Assembly (NCBI GenBank): GCA_035505655.1
Contig: DATJQP010000034.1
Location: 53,095-117,094, forward strand
DNA: 64,000 nt
Origin: JAGVPT01 sp035505655
GTDB lineage: Bacteria > Bacteroidota > Ignavibacteria > UBA10030 > UBA8401
Direction of reading: 5' to 3'
Part shown: positions 9,024-16,922 of the stretch, piece by piece
Position numbering within the stretch: position 1 is the stretch's first letter
Layout: every line of letters starts with the position of its first letter
Notes under the pieces: generated by a model
Seen by the model: the letters and a program-made list of their open reading frames with translations, nothing else
What the model was told of the DNA's origin: nothing
The model's database searches: none
Translations under genes and position numbers: made by a program

Positions 9024-9041
9024 CAAGACAAATTTGTCTTG
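9024..9041. promoter_or_regulatory. Perfect 18-bp palindrome, probable operator between divergent promoters
   Basis: CAAGACAAATTTGTCTTG reads identically on both strands. It overlaps the probable -35 of the rightward promoter and ends six bases before the -35 of the leftward cco-act promoter. Such a site fits a dimeric regulator that controls both directions, for example a redox or oxygen sensor. It is not an FNR box (TTGAT-N4-ATCAA), so the regulator is unknown. Confidence 0.65.
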
Positions 9042-9067
9042 GATTCGCAGATCGGTTTTTGTATTAT
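9039..9067 (+). promoter_or_regulatory. Possible rightward promoter of the SafE-like gene
   Basis: A TATTAT hexamer at 9062-9067, five of six matches to the -10 consensus, lies 17 bases after a weak TTGGAT -35 at 9039-9044. The -35 overlaps the 18-bp palindrome, so a bound protein could block it. Confidence 0.5.
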
Positions 9068-9120
9068 TTCCTGTTTGAGCACCGAAATTCTGTTGTCGAC
9101 ATTCATTTCATGCGCTCCTG

Positions 9121-9843
9121 ATGGACTGGGCTTTTGTTCTCATCACAGGCTTCTTCGGCAGTGTGCATTGTGCGGGTATGTGCGGTGCGATTGTCGCGGC
9201 GTATACGACTCAGGATCAGGGAACGGTTTCGGGACCCCGGAGTCGTTGGAGAATGCTCGCCCGGCACCTGTCGTACAACGCCGGCCGGGCGGTCTCCTAT
9301 GCAATTGTGGGGGCGGCGCTCGGCGCCGCCGGAGGAACATTTGCAGGATTGAAGATGGTGGGGAGCTGGTACTCGGCTGCCGTGGGTGGACTGCTGATCC
9401 TTTCCGGCCTCTGGATGGCGGGGCTCATACCCCGATTTGGCCTGGAGCCCGGGACGACGGCGCAGGAGAGGCCGATCTTCTACCAACTTTATTCACGGAC
9501 CTACGGTGCGCTTCTCAAGGCCCCTACCCTCGAGAGCAAGTTCTACATCGGCATGCTGACTCCGCTCCTTCCATGCGGCTTCCTGTACACCGCATTCCTT
9601 ATGGCTGCGGCATCGGGGAATGCTCTGGTGGGTGCCGCAACGATGGCAGTCTTCGCCATCGGCATAGTGCCCGCGCTCGTTACGGTGGGTTACATCTCAA
9701 CCATCATCACTCTTCGGTTGAGAATGTGGGGGACCAAAGTCGCCGCGTTCGCCCTGATCTTCATGGGAACAATGATGTTCTTGAGAGGAGTGGGGGTAGA
9801 CTTGCCGTGGATGCCGATGGGGGGAATGCAGCACTGTCACTGA
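9121..9843 (+). CDS. SafE/DsbD_2-type membrane protein (cytochrome oxidase or copper handling)
   Basis: A 240-residue polytopic protein with about six membrane spans. It belongs to the family usually labelled sulfite exporter TauE/SafE, of the DsbD_2/UreH-like fold. Two signatures stand out: GSVHCAGMCGAIVA at residues 14-27 and LTPLLPCGFLYTAF in the middle, each with conserved cysteine. Members of this family are often found beside cbb3 oxidase and copper ATPase genes and are thought to help copper or thiol handling; the label sulfite exporter is probably misleading here. The ATG at 9121 has no obvious Shine-Dalgarno site. It is divergent from ccoS and convergent with copA; the 164 bases after it hold no gene that I can see. 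Confidence 0.8.
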   Translation: MDWAFVLITGFFGSVHCAGMCGAIVAAYTTQDQGTVSGPRSRWRMLARHLSYNAGRAVSYAIVGAALGAAGGTFAGLKMVGSWYSAAVGGLLILSGLWMAGLIPRFGLEPGTTAQERPIFYQLYSRTYGALLKAPTLESKFYIGMLTPLLPCGFLYTAFLMAAASGNALVGAATMAVFAIGIVPALVTVGYISTIITLRLRMWGTKVAAFALIFMGTMMFLRGVGVDLPWMPMGGMQHCH

Positions 9844-10007
9844 GTCAGCACGACTTGCCCGGTCAAGGAGCCGGGAGCATACGAGATGGGAGATCTGAGA
9901 ATGAAACGCAGGGGAGGTATGCGCATTCTGATAAGACTGCGCCTTGCGCCGAGGACGGATGTTGAATCCGTTCATTGCGCGCTCATGCTGCTCGGAGGAG
10001 GAACCTC

Positions 10008-12242
10008 CTACAACTTTTTCCGTTTGAGCCTTAGCGCATTCGTCACGACACTGACGGAGCTCAGCGCCATCGCGGCGGCGGCCACCGCCGGATTCAGCTT
10101 GCCGAAGGCGGCGAGCGGAATCCCGACAATGTTATACATGAACGCCCAAAGGAGATTCTGTCGTATCGTCCGCACCGTCAGACGCGAGAGCTCGATCGCC
10201 TGAGGGATCGATTCAAGATCGGATTTCATCAGTGTAACATCCGCCGTCTCCATCGCGACGTCTGTTCCGCTCCCCATTGCGATCCCGACGTCCGCTTGGG
10301 CGAGAGCAGGAGCGTCGTTGATTCCGTCGCCGACCATCGCGACGACGGCCCCTTTCAGCTGCAATTCCTTGATCCGTGCCGCTTTCTCCTGAGGAAGTAC
10401 CCGGGCAAAGAATTCTCCCACCTCCGTCTGTCGCGCCATCTCCGCCGCTGCCACCTCCTCGTCGCCGGTGATCATCACTGTTTTGACTCCGAGATTCTTC
10501 AATCGGTGCATTGCATGCCGCGCTCCTGCCTTGGCACTGTCTCTAAGCCGGAAACAGCCAGCCAGAACTCCGTCGAAGGAGACAAACACCGCTGTGCGTC
10601 CGTCGGTCCCTTCTTCAGCGCCGAGAGCGTTGGCTCCTGAGAGTTCGACTCCCTCGGCCTTAAGGAAGTCAAGTTTTCCGACACGGACCTGAACTCCGTC
10701 AACCTCTCCGGACACACCCATTCCTTCAAAATTCCGGAACGAACCTATCTCCTGCGAAAGAGAAAGGTTCTGCGCCGACTCGACAATAGCTCTCGCCAGG
10801 GGGTGTTCGGACCTTGCTTCAAGCGAAGCTGCCGCCGTGACCATCTCTTCGCGCCGCACGTTGCCGAACGAGAGCACCTCGATGACCGACAGCTTCCCCT
10901 CCGTAAGCGTTCCCGTCTTGTCGAAGACAATTGTCGTCACGCGATGAGCGCGCTCGAGGCTTTCAGCATTCCTGATGAGAATGCCGAGGGCAGCCCCCCT
11001 CCCGGTTCCGACGATGATTGCCGTGGGCGTTGCAAGACCCAGGGCACACGGACATGCGATGATAAGAACCGCGACGGCGTTCACCATCGCGGCGGAGAAT
11101 CCGATTCCACCCAAAAAGTACCATACGAGAAACGTAACTGCCGCCACAACCATGACCACGGGGACGAAGACAGACGCGATGGAGTCTGCGAGATCCTGAA
11201 CCGGCGCCTTGGATCCCTGGGCCTCTTCGACCAGACGGATAATGTGCGCGATGACCGTCTCGTCGCCGACAGCCGTGGCCCGAAAGTCAACGCTCCCATT
11301 CCTGTTGATCGTCCCTCCCACAACCTTTGCTCCGACCGATTTCTCCACCGGCAGGCTCTCACCGGTGACCATCGATTCATCAAAAGTACTCCGTCCTTCA
11401 GTGATGGTTCCATCGACAGGAACGCTTTCTCCCGGACGAAGGCGAATAAGATCGCCGACAACTATCTCTTCGACAGGAGTGTCCATCTCAACGCCGCCAC
11501 GAATCACTTTCGCATTCTTTGGCTTCAGTCCGATGAGTTTCCTGATCGCGTCGGACGCTCTCCATTTGGCGCGCGCTTCGAGAAGCCTCCCCAGGAGAAT
11601 GAGGGTCACGATGGATACAGCGGTATCAAAATAGACCGGGCCGGGCACGGCACCTTTTCCAAGCCACTCGGGAAAAAGGGCCGCGAACGCGCTGTAGGAG
11701 TACGCCACCCCTGTGCCGACCGCGACAAGGGTGTTCATATCGGCGGAGAAGTGTTTCCCGATTTGCCACGCAGCCGAAAAAAAGCGTCTGGCGGAAACAA
11801 ACATCACGGGAGTGGAGAGGATCAGGAGCACCTTTGCGATCTCGGGCTCCGAGAGCCGCAGCGCGGCGGAGATCCAGGGCATCATCATCCCCATGCTCAA
11901 GATGACGACCGGGACCGAAAAGGCTGCGCTAAGGATCAGATCTCTTCGGAGCGAATCGTAGACGGCTCTTCGGCGAGATTGATCTTCCGCTTCCACCTCC
12001 GTCTCCTTCTTCGTTGCAGGAAGGAGAAGTTTATACCCGGCCTCCGCAACAGCGGAAGAGAGCGCTGAAAGATCCGTCACGGACGGATCGTACGAGAGGG
12101 ATGCTTTTTCGGTGGCTAGGTTGACGTTCGCTTCGGCAACCCCCTCTACCTTCTTGAGCGCCTTTTCGACGCGGGCGACACAACTTGCGCATGTCATCCC
12201 TTCAACGGGAAGGATGAGCGATGTCATGGCAGAATTCTTCAT
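10008..12242 (-). CDS. copA: Copper-translocating P1B-type ATPase (CopA/CcoI-like)
   Basis: Inner-membrane copper pump of 744 residues. One N-terminal heavy-metal domain carries GMTCASC (metal Cys 18 and 21). The transmembrane metal site is CPC at 397-399, the phosphorylated Asp is in DKTGTLT (441-447), followed by SEHPLA in the nucleotide domain and GDGINDAPAL in the hinge. These define a class IB-1 Cu(I) ATPase. It either exports excess copper or, as CcoI, supplies copper to the cbb3 oxidase; closeness to ccoN and ccoS keeps both options open, while the CopZ and AraC neighbours favour resistance. It lies 48 bases downstream of copZ. An alternative start is the ATG at 12227. Confidence 0.93.
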   Translation of the reverse strand: MKNSAMTSLILPVEGMTCASCVARVEKALKKVEGVAEANVNLATEKASLSYDPSVTDLSALSSAVAEAGYKLLLPATKKETEVEAEDQSRRRAVYDSLRRDLILSAAFSVPVVILSMGMMMPWISAALRLSEPEIAKVLLILSTPVMFVSARRFFSAAWQIGKHFSADMNTLVAVGTGVAYSYSAFAALFPEWLGKGAVPGPVYFDTAVSIVTLILLGRLLEARAKWRASDAIRKLIGLKPKNAKVIRGGVEMDTPVEEIVVGDLIRLRPGESVPVDGTITEGRSTFDESMVTGESLPVEKSVGAKVVGGTINRNGSVDFRATAVGDETVIAHIIRLVEEAQGSKAPVQDLADSIASVFVPVVMVVAAVTFLVWYFLGGIGFSAAMVNAVAVLIIACPCALGLATPTAIIVGTGRGAALGILIRNAESLERAHRVTTIVFDKTGTLTEGKLSVIEVLSFGNVRREEMVTAAASLEARSEHPLARAIVESAQNLSLSQEIGSFRNFEGMGVSGEVDGVQVRVGKLDFLKAEGVELSGANALGAEEGTDGRTAVFVSFDGVLAGCFRLRDSAKAGARHAMHRLKNLGVKTVMITGDEEVAAAEMARQTEVGEFFARVLPQEKAARIKELQLKGAVVAMVGDGINDAPALAQADVGIAMGSGTDVAMETADVTLMKSDLESIPQAIELSRLTVRTIRQNLLWAFMYNIVGIPLAAFGKLNPAVAAAAMALSSVSVVTNALRLKRKKL

Positions 12243-12290
12243 CGGTCAATTCATCTCTCCGGAAGAACGATCGCGTGATTCACAGATCCT

Positions 12291-12500
12291 TTAGCGAACC
12301 GTGACAACCCTGTATCCCGCTTCTTCGACCGCTCGTTCGAGCACCTGTACGGTCACTTTTGTTTCGTCGAATCGTACCCGCGCCTTCCCTATCTGTACGT
12401 CGTCGACGACAACGTCGGGGAGTTTGGAGAGCTCCTTTTTGACGCTCATGACGCAATGTCCACACGTCATTCCTTCGATTGCCAACTCTTGTGACTTCAT
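12291..12500 (-). CDS. copZ: Copper chaperone CopZ-like (heavy-metal-associated domain)
   Basis: A 69-residue stand-alone HMA domain with the metal motif GMTCGHC (Cys 13 and 16), the size and fold of CopZ/Atx1 chaperones. It would bind Cu(I) in the cytoplasm and deliver it to the N-terminal domain of the adjacent ATPase. An AAGGAG Shine-Dalgarno motif lies nine bases before the ATG. It is the first gene of a copZ-copA unit, with the direct repeat described at 12574-12605 upstream. Confidence 0.88.
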   Translation of the reverse strand: MKSQELAIEGMTCGHCVMSVKKELSKLPDVVVDDVQIGKARVRFDETKVTVQVLERAVEEAGYRVVTVR

Positions 12501-12573
12501 ATGACTTTCTCCTTGTTGAGCTACGTTACCTCTTTACATAAGGTCAATATGCCGCTTCTTCCGTTTTGATGCG

Positions 12574-12605
12574 TTACACAATTCGGAAAAAGATTTACAC
12601 AATTC
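12574..12605. repeat. Two 11-bp direct repeats 21 bp apart upstream of copZ
   Basis: TTACACAATTC occurs at 12574-12584 and again at 12595-12605, a spacing of 21 bases or two helical turns. The second copy overlaps the stop codon of the AraC-type gene; the first lies in the copZ upstream region. AraC-family proteins typically bind direct repeats of this spacing, so this is a likely operator for copZ-copA. Confidence 0.6.
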
Positions 12606-13239
12606 TCGCCTTCCGTCTTTCTGCGGGTTGTCCCTCCATGCCGACCTTGTCAATGGGGCTCCGTTTCGCCTCCTTGATCCGTTTGAAGTGCGATGGAGTG
12701 AAGCCGGTCGTCTTCTTGAATTGGTTGGAGAGATGTTGAACGCTGCTGTATCCGGTTCTGTAGGCTATCTCGCTGAGGGACAGCTCGTCGTAGACGAGAA
12801 GCTCCTTCACCCTCTCGATTCTCTGGAGGATGATATACTTCTCAATCGTCATGCTCTCGATCGAAGAAAAGAGAGTGCTCAGGTGGTGATAGTCATGCCC
12901 CAACTCTTTTTCGATGAGGGTCGAGAATTTCCCGGGGCGGGATTTCGCGGGATCGGAATGGTGGATCGCGTTGATGATGACCGTCTTGATCTGTTCGATG
13001 AGCTTCACCCTCTTATCGTCAATCAGTTCGAAGCCATCCGATTCGAGGGTTTTCCGGAGGGCCGGGAAATCGATCGGAGGCGTCCCCGAGACCACCACCT
13101 CGCCAAGTTGAATGCTCCGTACGTCGAGGCCGAGCCTTTCCATCCCTTCCGTCACCGTCCGGATGCAACGATCGCAGACCATGTTCTTCACAAAAAGTGT
13201 TTCGGTCCGCACGCTCCCCGTCCCAGAAGATTTTCCCAT
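12595..13239 (-). CDS. AraC-family regulator with N-terminal heavy-metal-type domain
   Basis: A 214-residue transcription factor. Residues 12-75 resemble a heavy-metal-associated domain with a CxxC pair in NMVCDRCIR (Cys 22 and 25). Residues about 80-195 form an AraC-type double helix-turn-helix with LSLSEIAYRTGYSSVQHLSN and QFKKTTGFTPSHFKR. The combination suggests direct sensing of copper or a similar soft metal. The gene stops 94 bases before copZ and is read in the same direction, so it may be co-transcribed or have its own promoter. The basic C-terminal tail after the second helix-turn-helix is not part of the usual domain. Confidence 0.88.
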   Translation of the reverse strand: MGKSSGTGSVRTETLFVKNMVCDRCIRTVTEGMERLGLDVRSIQLGEVVVSGTPPIDFPALRKTLESDGFELIDDKRVKLIEQIKTVIINAIHHSDPAKSRPGKFSTLIEKELGHDYHHLSTLFSSIESMTIEKYIILQRIERVKELLVYDELSLSEIAYRTGYSSVQHLSNQFKKTTGFTPSHFKRIKEAKRSPIDKVGMEGQPAERRKARIV

Positions 13240-13335
13240 GATTTTCTTTCGTCTTCGTGATTACCTGTTGCTGTAAAGTACTCCAAAATCCCAATACTCT
13301 CAATCCATCTCTCGATTCGATCCGAAGGGCGAGCC

Positions 13336-13364
13336 TTGCATCCCGCTCTTCTCTTTGCTATTTT
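13336..13364 (+). promoter_or_regulatory. Probable promoter of the phosphohexomutase gene
   Basis: TTGCAT at 13336-13341 and TATTTT at 13359-13364 are spaced by 17 bases, giving a start near 13371 and a leader of about 20 bases before the ATG at 13390. Confidence 0.5.
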
Positions 13365-13389
13365 CCGATACGAATTCTGCAGGATTGTC

Positions 13390-14754
13390 ATGTCTTTGAT
13401 GGTGAGCATTTCGGGAATCAGGGGTATCGTCGGGGAATCGCTGACACCCGAAGTCGTCGTACGCTACGCCTCCGCGTTCGCGGAGTATTGTCACGGAGGC
13501 ACTATCGTCCTCGGACGCGACGGACGAATCACCGGCTCTTCGGTTGCACATATCGTCTCCTCGACTCTCCTGCAGATGGGGTGCGACGTCGCCTCGATCG
13601 GAGTCTGTCCGACTCCGACCGTTGCCCTGGGAGTGGAAAAACTGAGAGCGAGCGGAGGGATTGCCGTTACGGCGAGCCACAATCCGATCCAATGGAACGG
13701 GCTGAAGTTCATTGCCCCCAACGGCATGTTCCTCGATTCCGAGGAGAACAGGAAGTTCTGGGAGATTGCGGGGAAGAGCGAACGATCTTACCGGAGCTGG
13801 GAGAAGCAAGGAAAGCACTCCGCCGCTCATCAGCTCATCGACGAGCACATTCGCGCAGTCCTTGCCATTCCCTACCTGCATTCGGAGAAGATCCGAAAGA
13901 GGCGACTGAAGGTCGTCCTTGATTGTGTTAACGCAGCGGGCGGGGTGATCATTCCGAGACTTTTGCGGGAATTCGGTTGCGACGTCGTTGAGATGAACAC
14001 GGATGTCAGCGGCATTTTCGCCCATACCCCCGAACCGGTTCCGGAGAATCTCACCGGGCTCTCTTCGCGGGTTGTCTCTGAGAAAGCTGACGTCGGCATC
14101 GCGGTCGATCCCGACGTTGACAGACTGGTCTTCATCGATGAGCGGGGAGTCCCGTTCGTTGAGGAATATACGATTGCGTCGGCGGTGAAGTACGTGCTCG
14201 ACGCAGAGAAGAAGCTCGGCCGGGCGGGCCACTCGGTTGTCGTCAACCTCTCGACAACCAGGGCCGTCGATGATATCGCGAAGGAGTACGGTGCTACGGT
14301 GACCCGGACGCCGGTCGGCGAGATCAATGTGGCGTCGCGGATGAAGGTCCTCCGTTCCGTCATCGGGGGCGAAGGGAGCGGTGGGGTGATCTTCCCAGCG
14401 GTTCACTACGGGCGCGACGCCGCCGTGGGGATCGGTCTCTTTCTTCAACTTCTTGTGGATTTTGGAGGAAAAACTTCCGAGCTTAAGGCCAGCCTCCCCT
14501 ACTATACCATTGTCAAGAGCAAGATTGAGCTCGGATCGCTGAAACCCGAACCGGTGCTCGCCCGCCTTGCCGCTCAGTATTCGAAAACCGAAAAGACGAA
14601 CAGCGACGACGGGCTGAAGATCGATTTCCGATCTTCGTGGGTCCACCTGAGGAAATCGAACACCGAGCCGATCATGCGAGTTATCGCCGAGGCTCCAACC
14701 CGGGACGAGGCCGCCGCGCTTGTCGAGCGCTTCCAGAAAGAGATCCTCTCCTGA
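13390..14754 (+). CDS. glmM: Phosphoglucosamine/phosphohexose mutase
   Basis: Alpha-D-phosphohexomutase family enzyme of 454 residues, moving phosphate between the C6 and C1 positions of a sugar phosphate for cell-wall or polysaccharide precursors. Visible motifs are the active serine in TASHNP (about residue 100), the metal loop DPDVDR, the sugar loop GEGSGG and the phosphate-binding RKSNTEPIMR near the C-terminus. The order is that of GlmM and archaeal-type phosphoglucosamine mutases, but PGM/PMM activity cannot be excluded. Frame stays open further upstream, but that part overlaps the promoter; the ATG at 13390 gives the canonical SISGIRGIVG start. Confidence 0.85.
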   Translation: MSLMVSISGIRGIVGESLTPEVVVRYASAFAEYCHGGTIVLGRDGRITGSSVAHIVSSTLLQMGCDVASIGVCPTPTVALGVEKLRASGGIAVTASHNPIQWNGLKFIAPNGMFLDSEENRKFWEIAGKSERSYRSWEKQGKHSAAHQLIDEHIRAVLAIPYLHSEKIRKRRLKVVLDCVNAAGGVIIPRLLREFGCDVVEMNTDVSGIFAHTPEPVPENLTGLSSRVVSEKADVGIAVDPDVDRLVFIDERGVPFVEEYTIASAVKYVLDAEKKLGRAGHSVVVNLSTTRAVDDIAKEYGATVTRTPVGEINVASRMKVLRSVIGGEGSGGVIFPAVHYGRDAAVGIGLFLQLLVDFGGKTSELKASLPYYTIVKSKIELGSLKPEPVLARLAAQYSKTEKTNSDDGLKIDFRSSWVHLRKSNTEPIMRVIAEAPTRDEAAALVERFQKEILS

Positions 14755-14807
14755 ATCGCAGTGCTTAGAAATCGTATCAACGGAAGTTTTATCGCTGGAC
14801 CTTCGTC

Positions 14808-15083
14808 ATGACCCTTTGCCGAGTCACGGGAACGATCGTGGCAACACAGAAGAATGCGACGCTCAGAGAGTACAAGACCCTCATCGTCCGTCCCGTCGAC
14901 CTTAGCGGCAAATTCATCGGCAAGGATCTTCTCGCCATCGACACCGTTGATGCCGGGATCAATGATATGGTGCTCGTCATCCAGGAAGGAGCAGGAGCTC
15001 AGCAGGTTTTAAAGAGGAAGGATATGCCGGTCCACACCGTCGTCGTAGCGGTTGTCGACGGGATCGATGCTGTTCTTCGCTGA
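14808..15083 (+). CDS. Orphan EutN/CcmL-family microcompartment vertex protein
   Basis: A 91-residue protein of the pentameric BMC-P family that caps the vertices of bacterial microcompartments. It shows the family pattern: VTGTIVATQKN at the start, LIVRPVDLSG, an AIDTVDAGINDMVLVI core and a C-terminal VVAVVDGID strand. No hexameric BMC shell protein, aldehyde dehydrogenase or other microcompartment gene is near; its neighbours are a sugar-phosphate mutase and dprA. It may belong to a locus elsewhere in the genome or have a role outside compartments. Spacing to the neighbours (53 and 39 bases) suggests co-transcription. The Shine-Dalgarno site is weak. Confidence 0.88.
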   Translation: MTLCRVTGTIVATQKNATLREYKTLIVRPVDLSGKFIGKDLLAIDTVDAGINDMVLVIQEGAGAQQVLKRKDMPVHTVVVAVVDGIDAVLR

Positions 15084-15122
15084 AGGTCTCAGGGGACCTC
15101 GCCGTTCACATCTCACACAGGT

Positions 15123-16241
15123 ATGTCCGCGCAATCGTCGACATCGGAGATCAATGTCTTCGACCTCCTGCGCCTCTCCGCAGTTCCGGGAGTAGGGGCG
15201 AGCAGGCTCAGGATTCTTGTCTCTCATTTTGGTTCGCCGGCACGGGTGCTGGAGGCGTCGGCCCTGGATATTTCGAAAGTTGAAGGAATCGAAAAGAGGT
15301 TGGCCGCGACCATCGCACATTTCGACGGGGGATCCGAGTTTGCCGAAGAACAACTCTCGGCGCTGAACAGAATCGACGGCCGGATCGTCACGATCTGGGA
15401 TGACGAATATCCCGAGCTCCTGAGAAAAATCTATGACCCTCCCCCGCTTCTTTTTGTCCTCGGCACAATCGAACCGAACGACCGGTATGCGGTCGCAGTG
15501 GTAGGAACCCGTCTTCCGAGCAATTATGGGAAGCTTATCGCAGAGAAGCTCACCCGCGAACTCTCTGCGAAGGGTATTACGATCGTGAGCGGATTGGCGC
15601 GCGGCATCGATACGATTTCCCATCTCTCCGCGTTTCAAGCCGGCGGGAGAACGATTGCGGTGATCGGTTCAGGCCTCGATCGCATCTATCCGCCGGAAAA
15701 CCGGGAGCATGTCGAACGATTCCGGGAACAGGGAGCCATTGTCTCGGAATTCGGCATGGGGGCGCTTCCCGACGCCGGCAACTTCCCCAGACGAAACCGG
15801 ATCGTGAGCGGAATGACGCTCGGGACCCTTATCATCGAGACGCCGGAAAATGGCGGAGCAATGATCACGGGCTCGACGGCGCTGGATCAGAACCGGGAGC
15901 TCTTCTGTGTGCCGGGAAACATCACGGAAAAGAACAGCATCGGGGGGAACATCCTCATCAGGGACGGACGGGCCAAGCTTGTCCTCACGGTCGACGACAT
16001 CATCGCTGAGCTCGAACCCGCCCTTCGCCCCATCCTCAAGAACACGCCCGAACCACCTCCTCTCCAGCTCTCCATCTTTGAATCCCGACTTCTCGAGCTC
16101 CTGGCCCCGGAGCCTCTTCACGTCGACCTCCTCTCGGAAAGGGCCGGTCTCTCGATTCCCGACACGCTGGTGAATATGCTCAGCCTGGAATTCAAAGGCC
16201 TGGTGCGCCAGCTGGCCGGGAAAGTTTTTGTGAAGATGTAG
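15123..16241 (+). CDS. dprA: DNA-processing protein DprA
   Basis: A 372-residue DprA/Smf protein, which loads RecA onto incoming single-stranded DNA during natural transformation. N-terminal helix-hairpin-helix-like region (about 15-65), then the Rossmann-like domain with GSGLDRIYPPEN, FPRRNRIVSGM and GGAMITGSTALDQ, and a C-terminal winged-helix domain (about 310-372). The ATG at 15123 follows the microcompartment gene by 39 bases. No other competence gene is in the window, so the protein alone does not show that the organism is transformable. Confidence 0.93.
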   Translation: MSAQSSTSEINVFDLLRLSAVPGVGASRLRILVSHFGSPARVLEASALDISKVEGIEKRLAATIAHFDGGSEFAEEQLSALNRIDGRIVTIWDDEYPELLRKIYDPPPLLFVLGTIEPNDRYAVAVVGTRLPSNYGKLIAEKLTRELSAKGITIVSGLARGIDTISHLSAFQAGGRTIAVIGSGLDRIYPPENREHVERFREQGAIVSEFGMGALPDAGNFPRRNRIVSGMTLGTLIIETPENGGAMITGSTALDQNRELFCVPGNITEKNSIGGNILIRDGRAKLVLTVDDIIAELEPALRPILKNTPEPPPLQLSIFESRLLELLAPEPLHVDLLSERAGLSIPDTLVNMLSLEFKGLVRQLAGKVFVKM

Positions 16242-16334
16242 TTTTTTTCTTGACAGATCCATTCCCTGTAACAAAAATCACGCCAAAGAATCTTTCATGT
16301 TTGTGCGAAATGTCCTATCTTGAAACAACCCAAA

Positions 16335-16916
16335 ATGATCATCATCGACGAAATTACGATCGACCCGAAAGTGCCCGAAATAAGGTTCGCGTGCGACCTT
16401 CTGGCATGCAAGGGGGCGTGCTGCACCCTCAAAGGAGGGCGAGGGGCTCCGCTCACCGATGACGAGGTCGACGAGATCTACGCGGCTTATCCGGTCGTCA
16501 GAAAGTACCTGCCTGCCGAGCATCTTCGCTGGGTGCGCGAGCACGGACTCGTGGAGGGCGGACCTGGAAGCTACGCTACTGAGTGCAAGGACGAAGGAGC
16601 TTGCGTCTTCGTGTTCTACGAGAACGGGGTGGCGAAGTGTTCTTTCGAAAAGGCTTACTTGAACGGAGAGATCCAGTGGCGAAAACCTGTCTCGTGTCAT
16701 CTCTTCCCTCTCCGTGCACGGAAAGGCTCCACACCGGAGCTGAGGTTCGAGTACATTCATGAGTGTGAACCGGCCCTGGCGCGAGGCGCGAGGGAGAATA
16801 TCCATCTCTTCCGATTTCTGAAAGATGTCATCGAGCGGAAGTACGGCGCTGCCTGGTACGCCCGGTTCATGATGGAGTGTGAGAATCGCGGTGTCGTAGC
16901 GGGGGAACAAGAATAG
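16335..16916 (+). CDS. DUF3109 family protein, cysteine-rich
   Basis: A 193-residue soluble protein of unknown function found mainly in Bacteroidota. It has an N-terminal CDLLACKGACC cluster (about residues 19-29) followed by further cysteines (ECKDEGACVF, KCSF, SCHLFPLR), reminiscent of the zinc/iron-chelating YkgJ-type domain, so metal or iron-sulfur binding is likely. A TTG start five codons upstream (16320) keeps the frame open, but the ATG at 16335 gives the MIII start that fits the family. It lies between dprA and rpoN and ends six bases before rpoN. Confidence 0.8.
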   Translation: MIIIDEITIDPKVPEIRFACDLLACKGACCTLKGGRGAPLTDDEVDEIYAAYPVVRKYLPAEHLRWVREHGLVEGGPGSYATECKDEGACVFVFYENGVAKCSFEKAYLNGEIQWRKPVSCHLFPLRARKGSTPELRFEYIHECEPALARGARENIHLFRFLKDVIERKYGAAWYARFMMECENRGVVAGEQE

Positions 16917-16922
16917 GTCCGT

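Noticed and set aside
9121..9843. Sulfite exporter function for the SafE-like protein
   Set aside because: The family label comes from distant homologues. The Cys motifs and the position beside cbb3 and copper genes fit a DsbD_2-type role better, and no sulfite metabolism genes are adjacent.
9844..10007. Hairpins between the SafE-like gene and copA
   Set aside because: GGAGGAACCTCC and ACGGAT-N5-ATCCGT can fold, but neither is followed by a T run on either strand, so I do not call a terminator.
10803..12068. 421-codon open frame on the plus strand
   Set aside because: Antisense to copA; its product is rich in Arg, His and Asp and shows no fold. The copper ATPase motifs on the other strand are unambiguous.
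13300..14646. 448-codon open frame on the minus strand
   Set aside because: Antisense to the phosphohexomutase gene, which has all family motifs. No motif in the antisense product.
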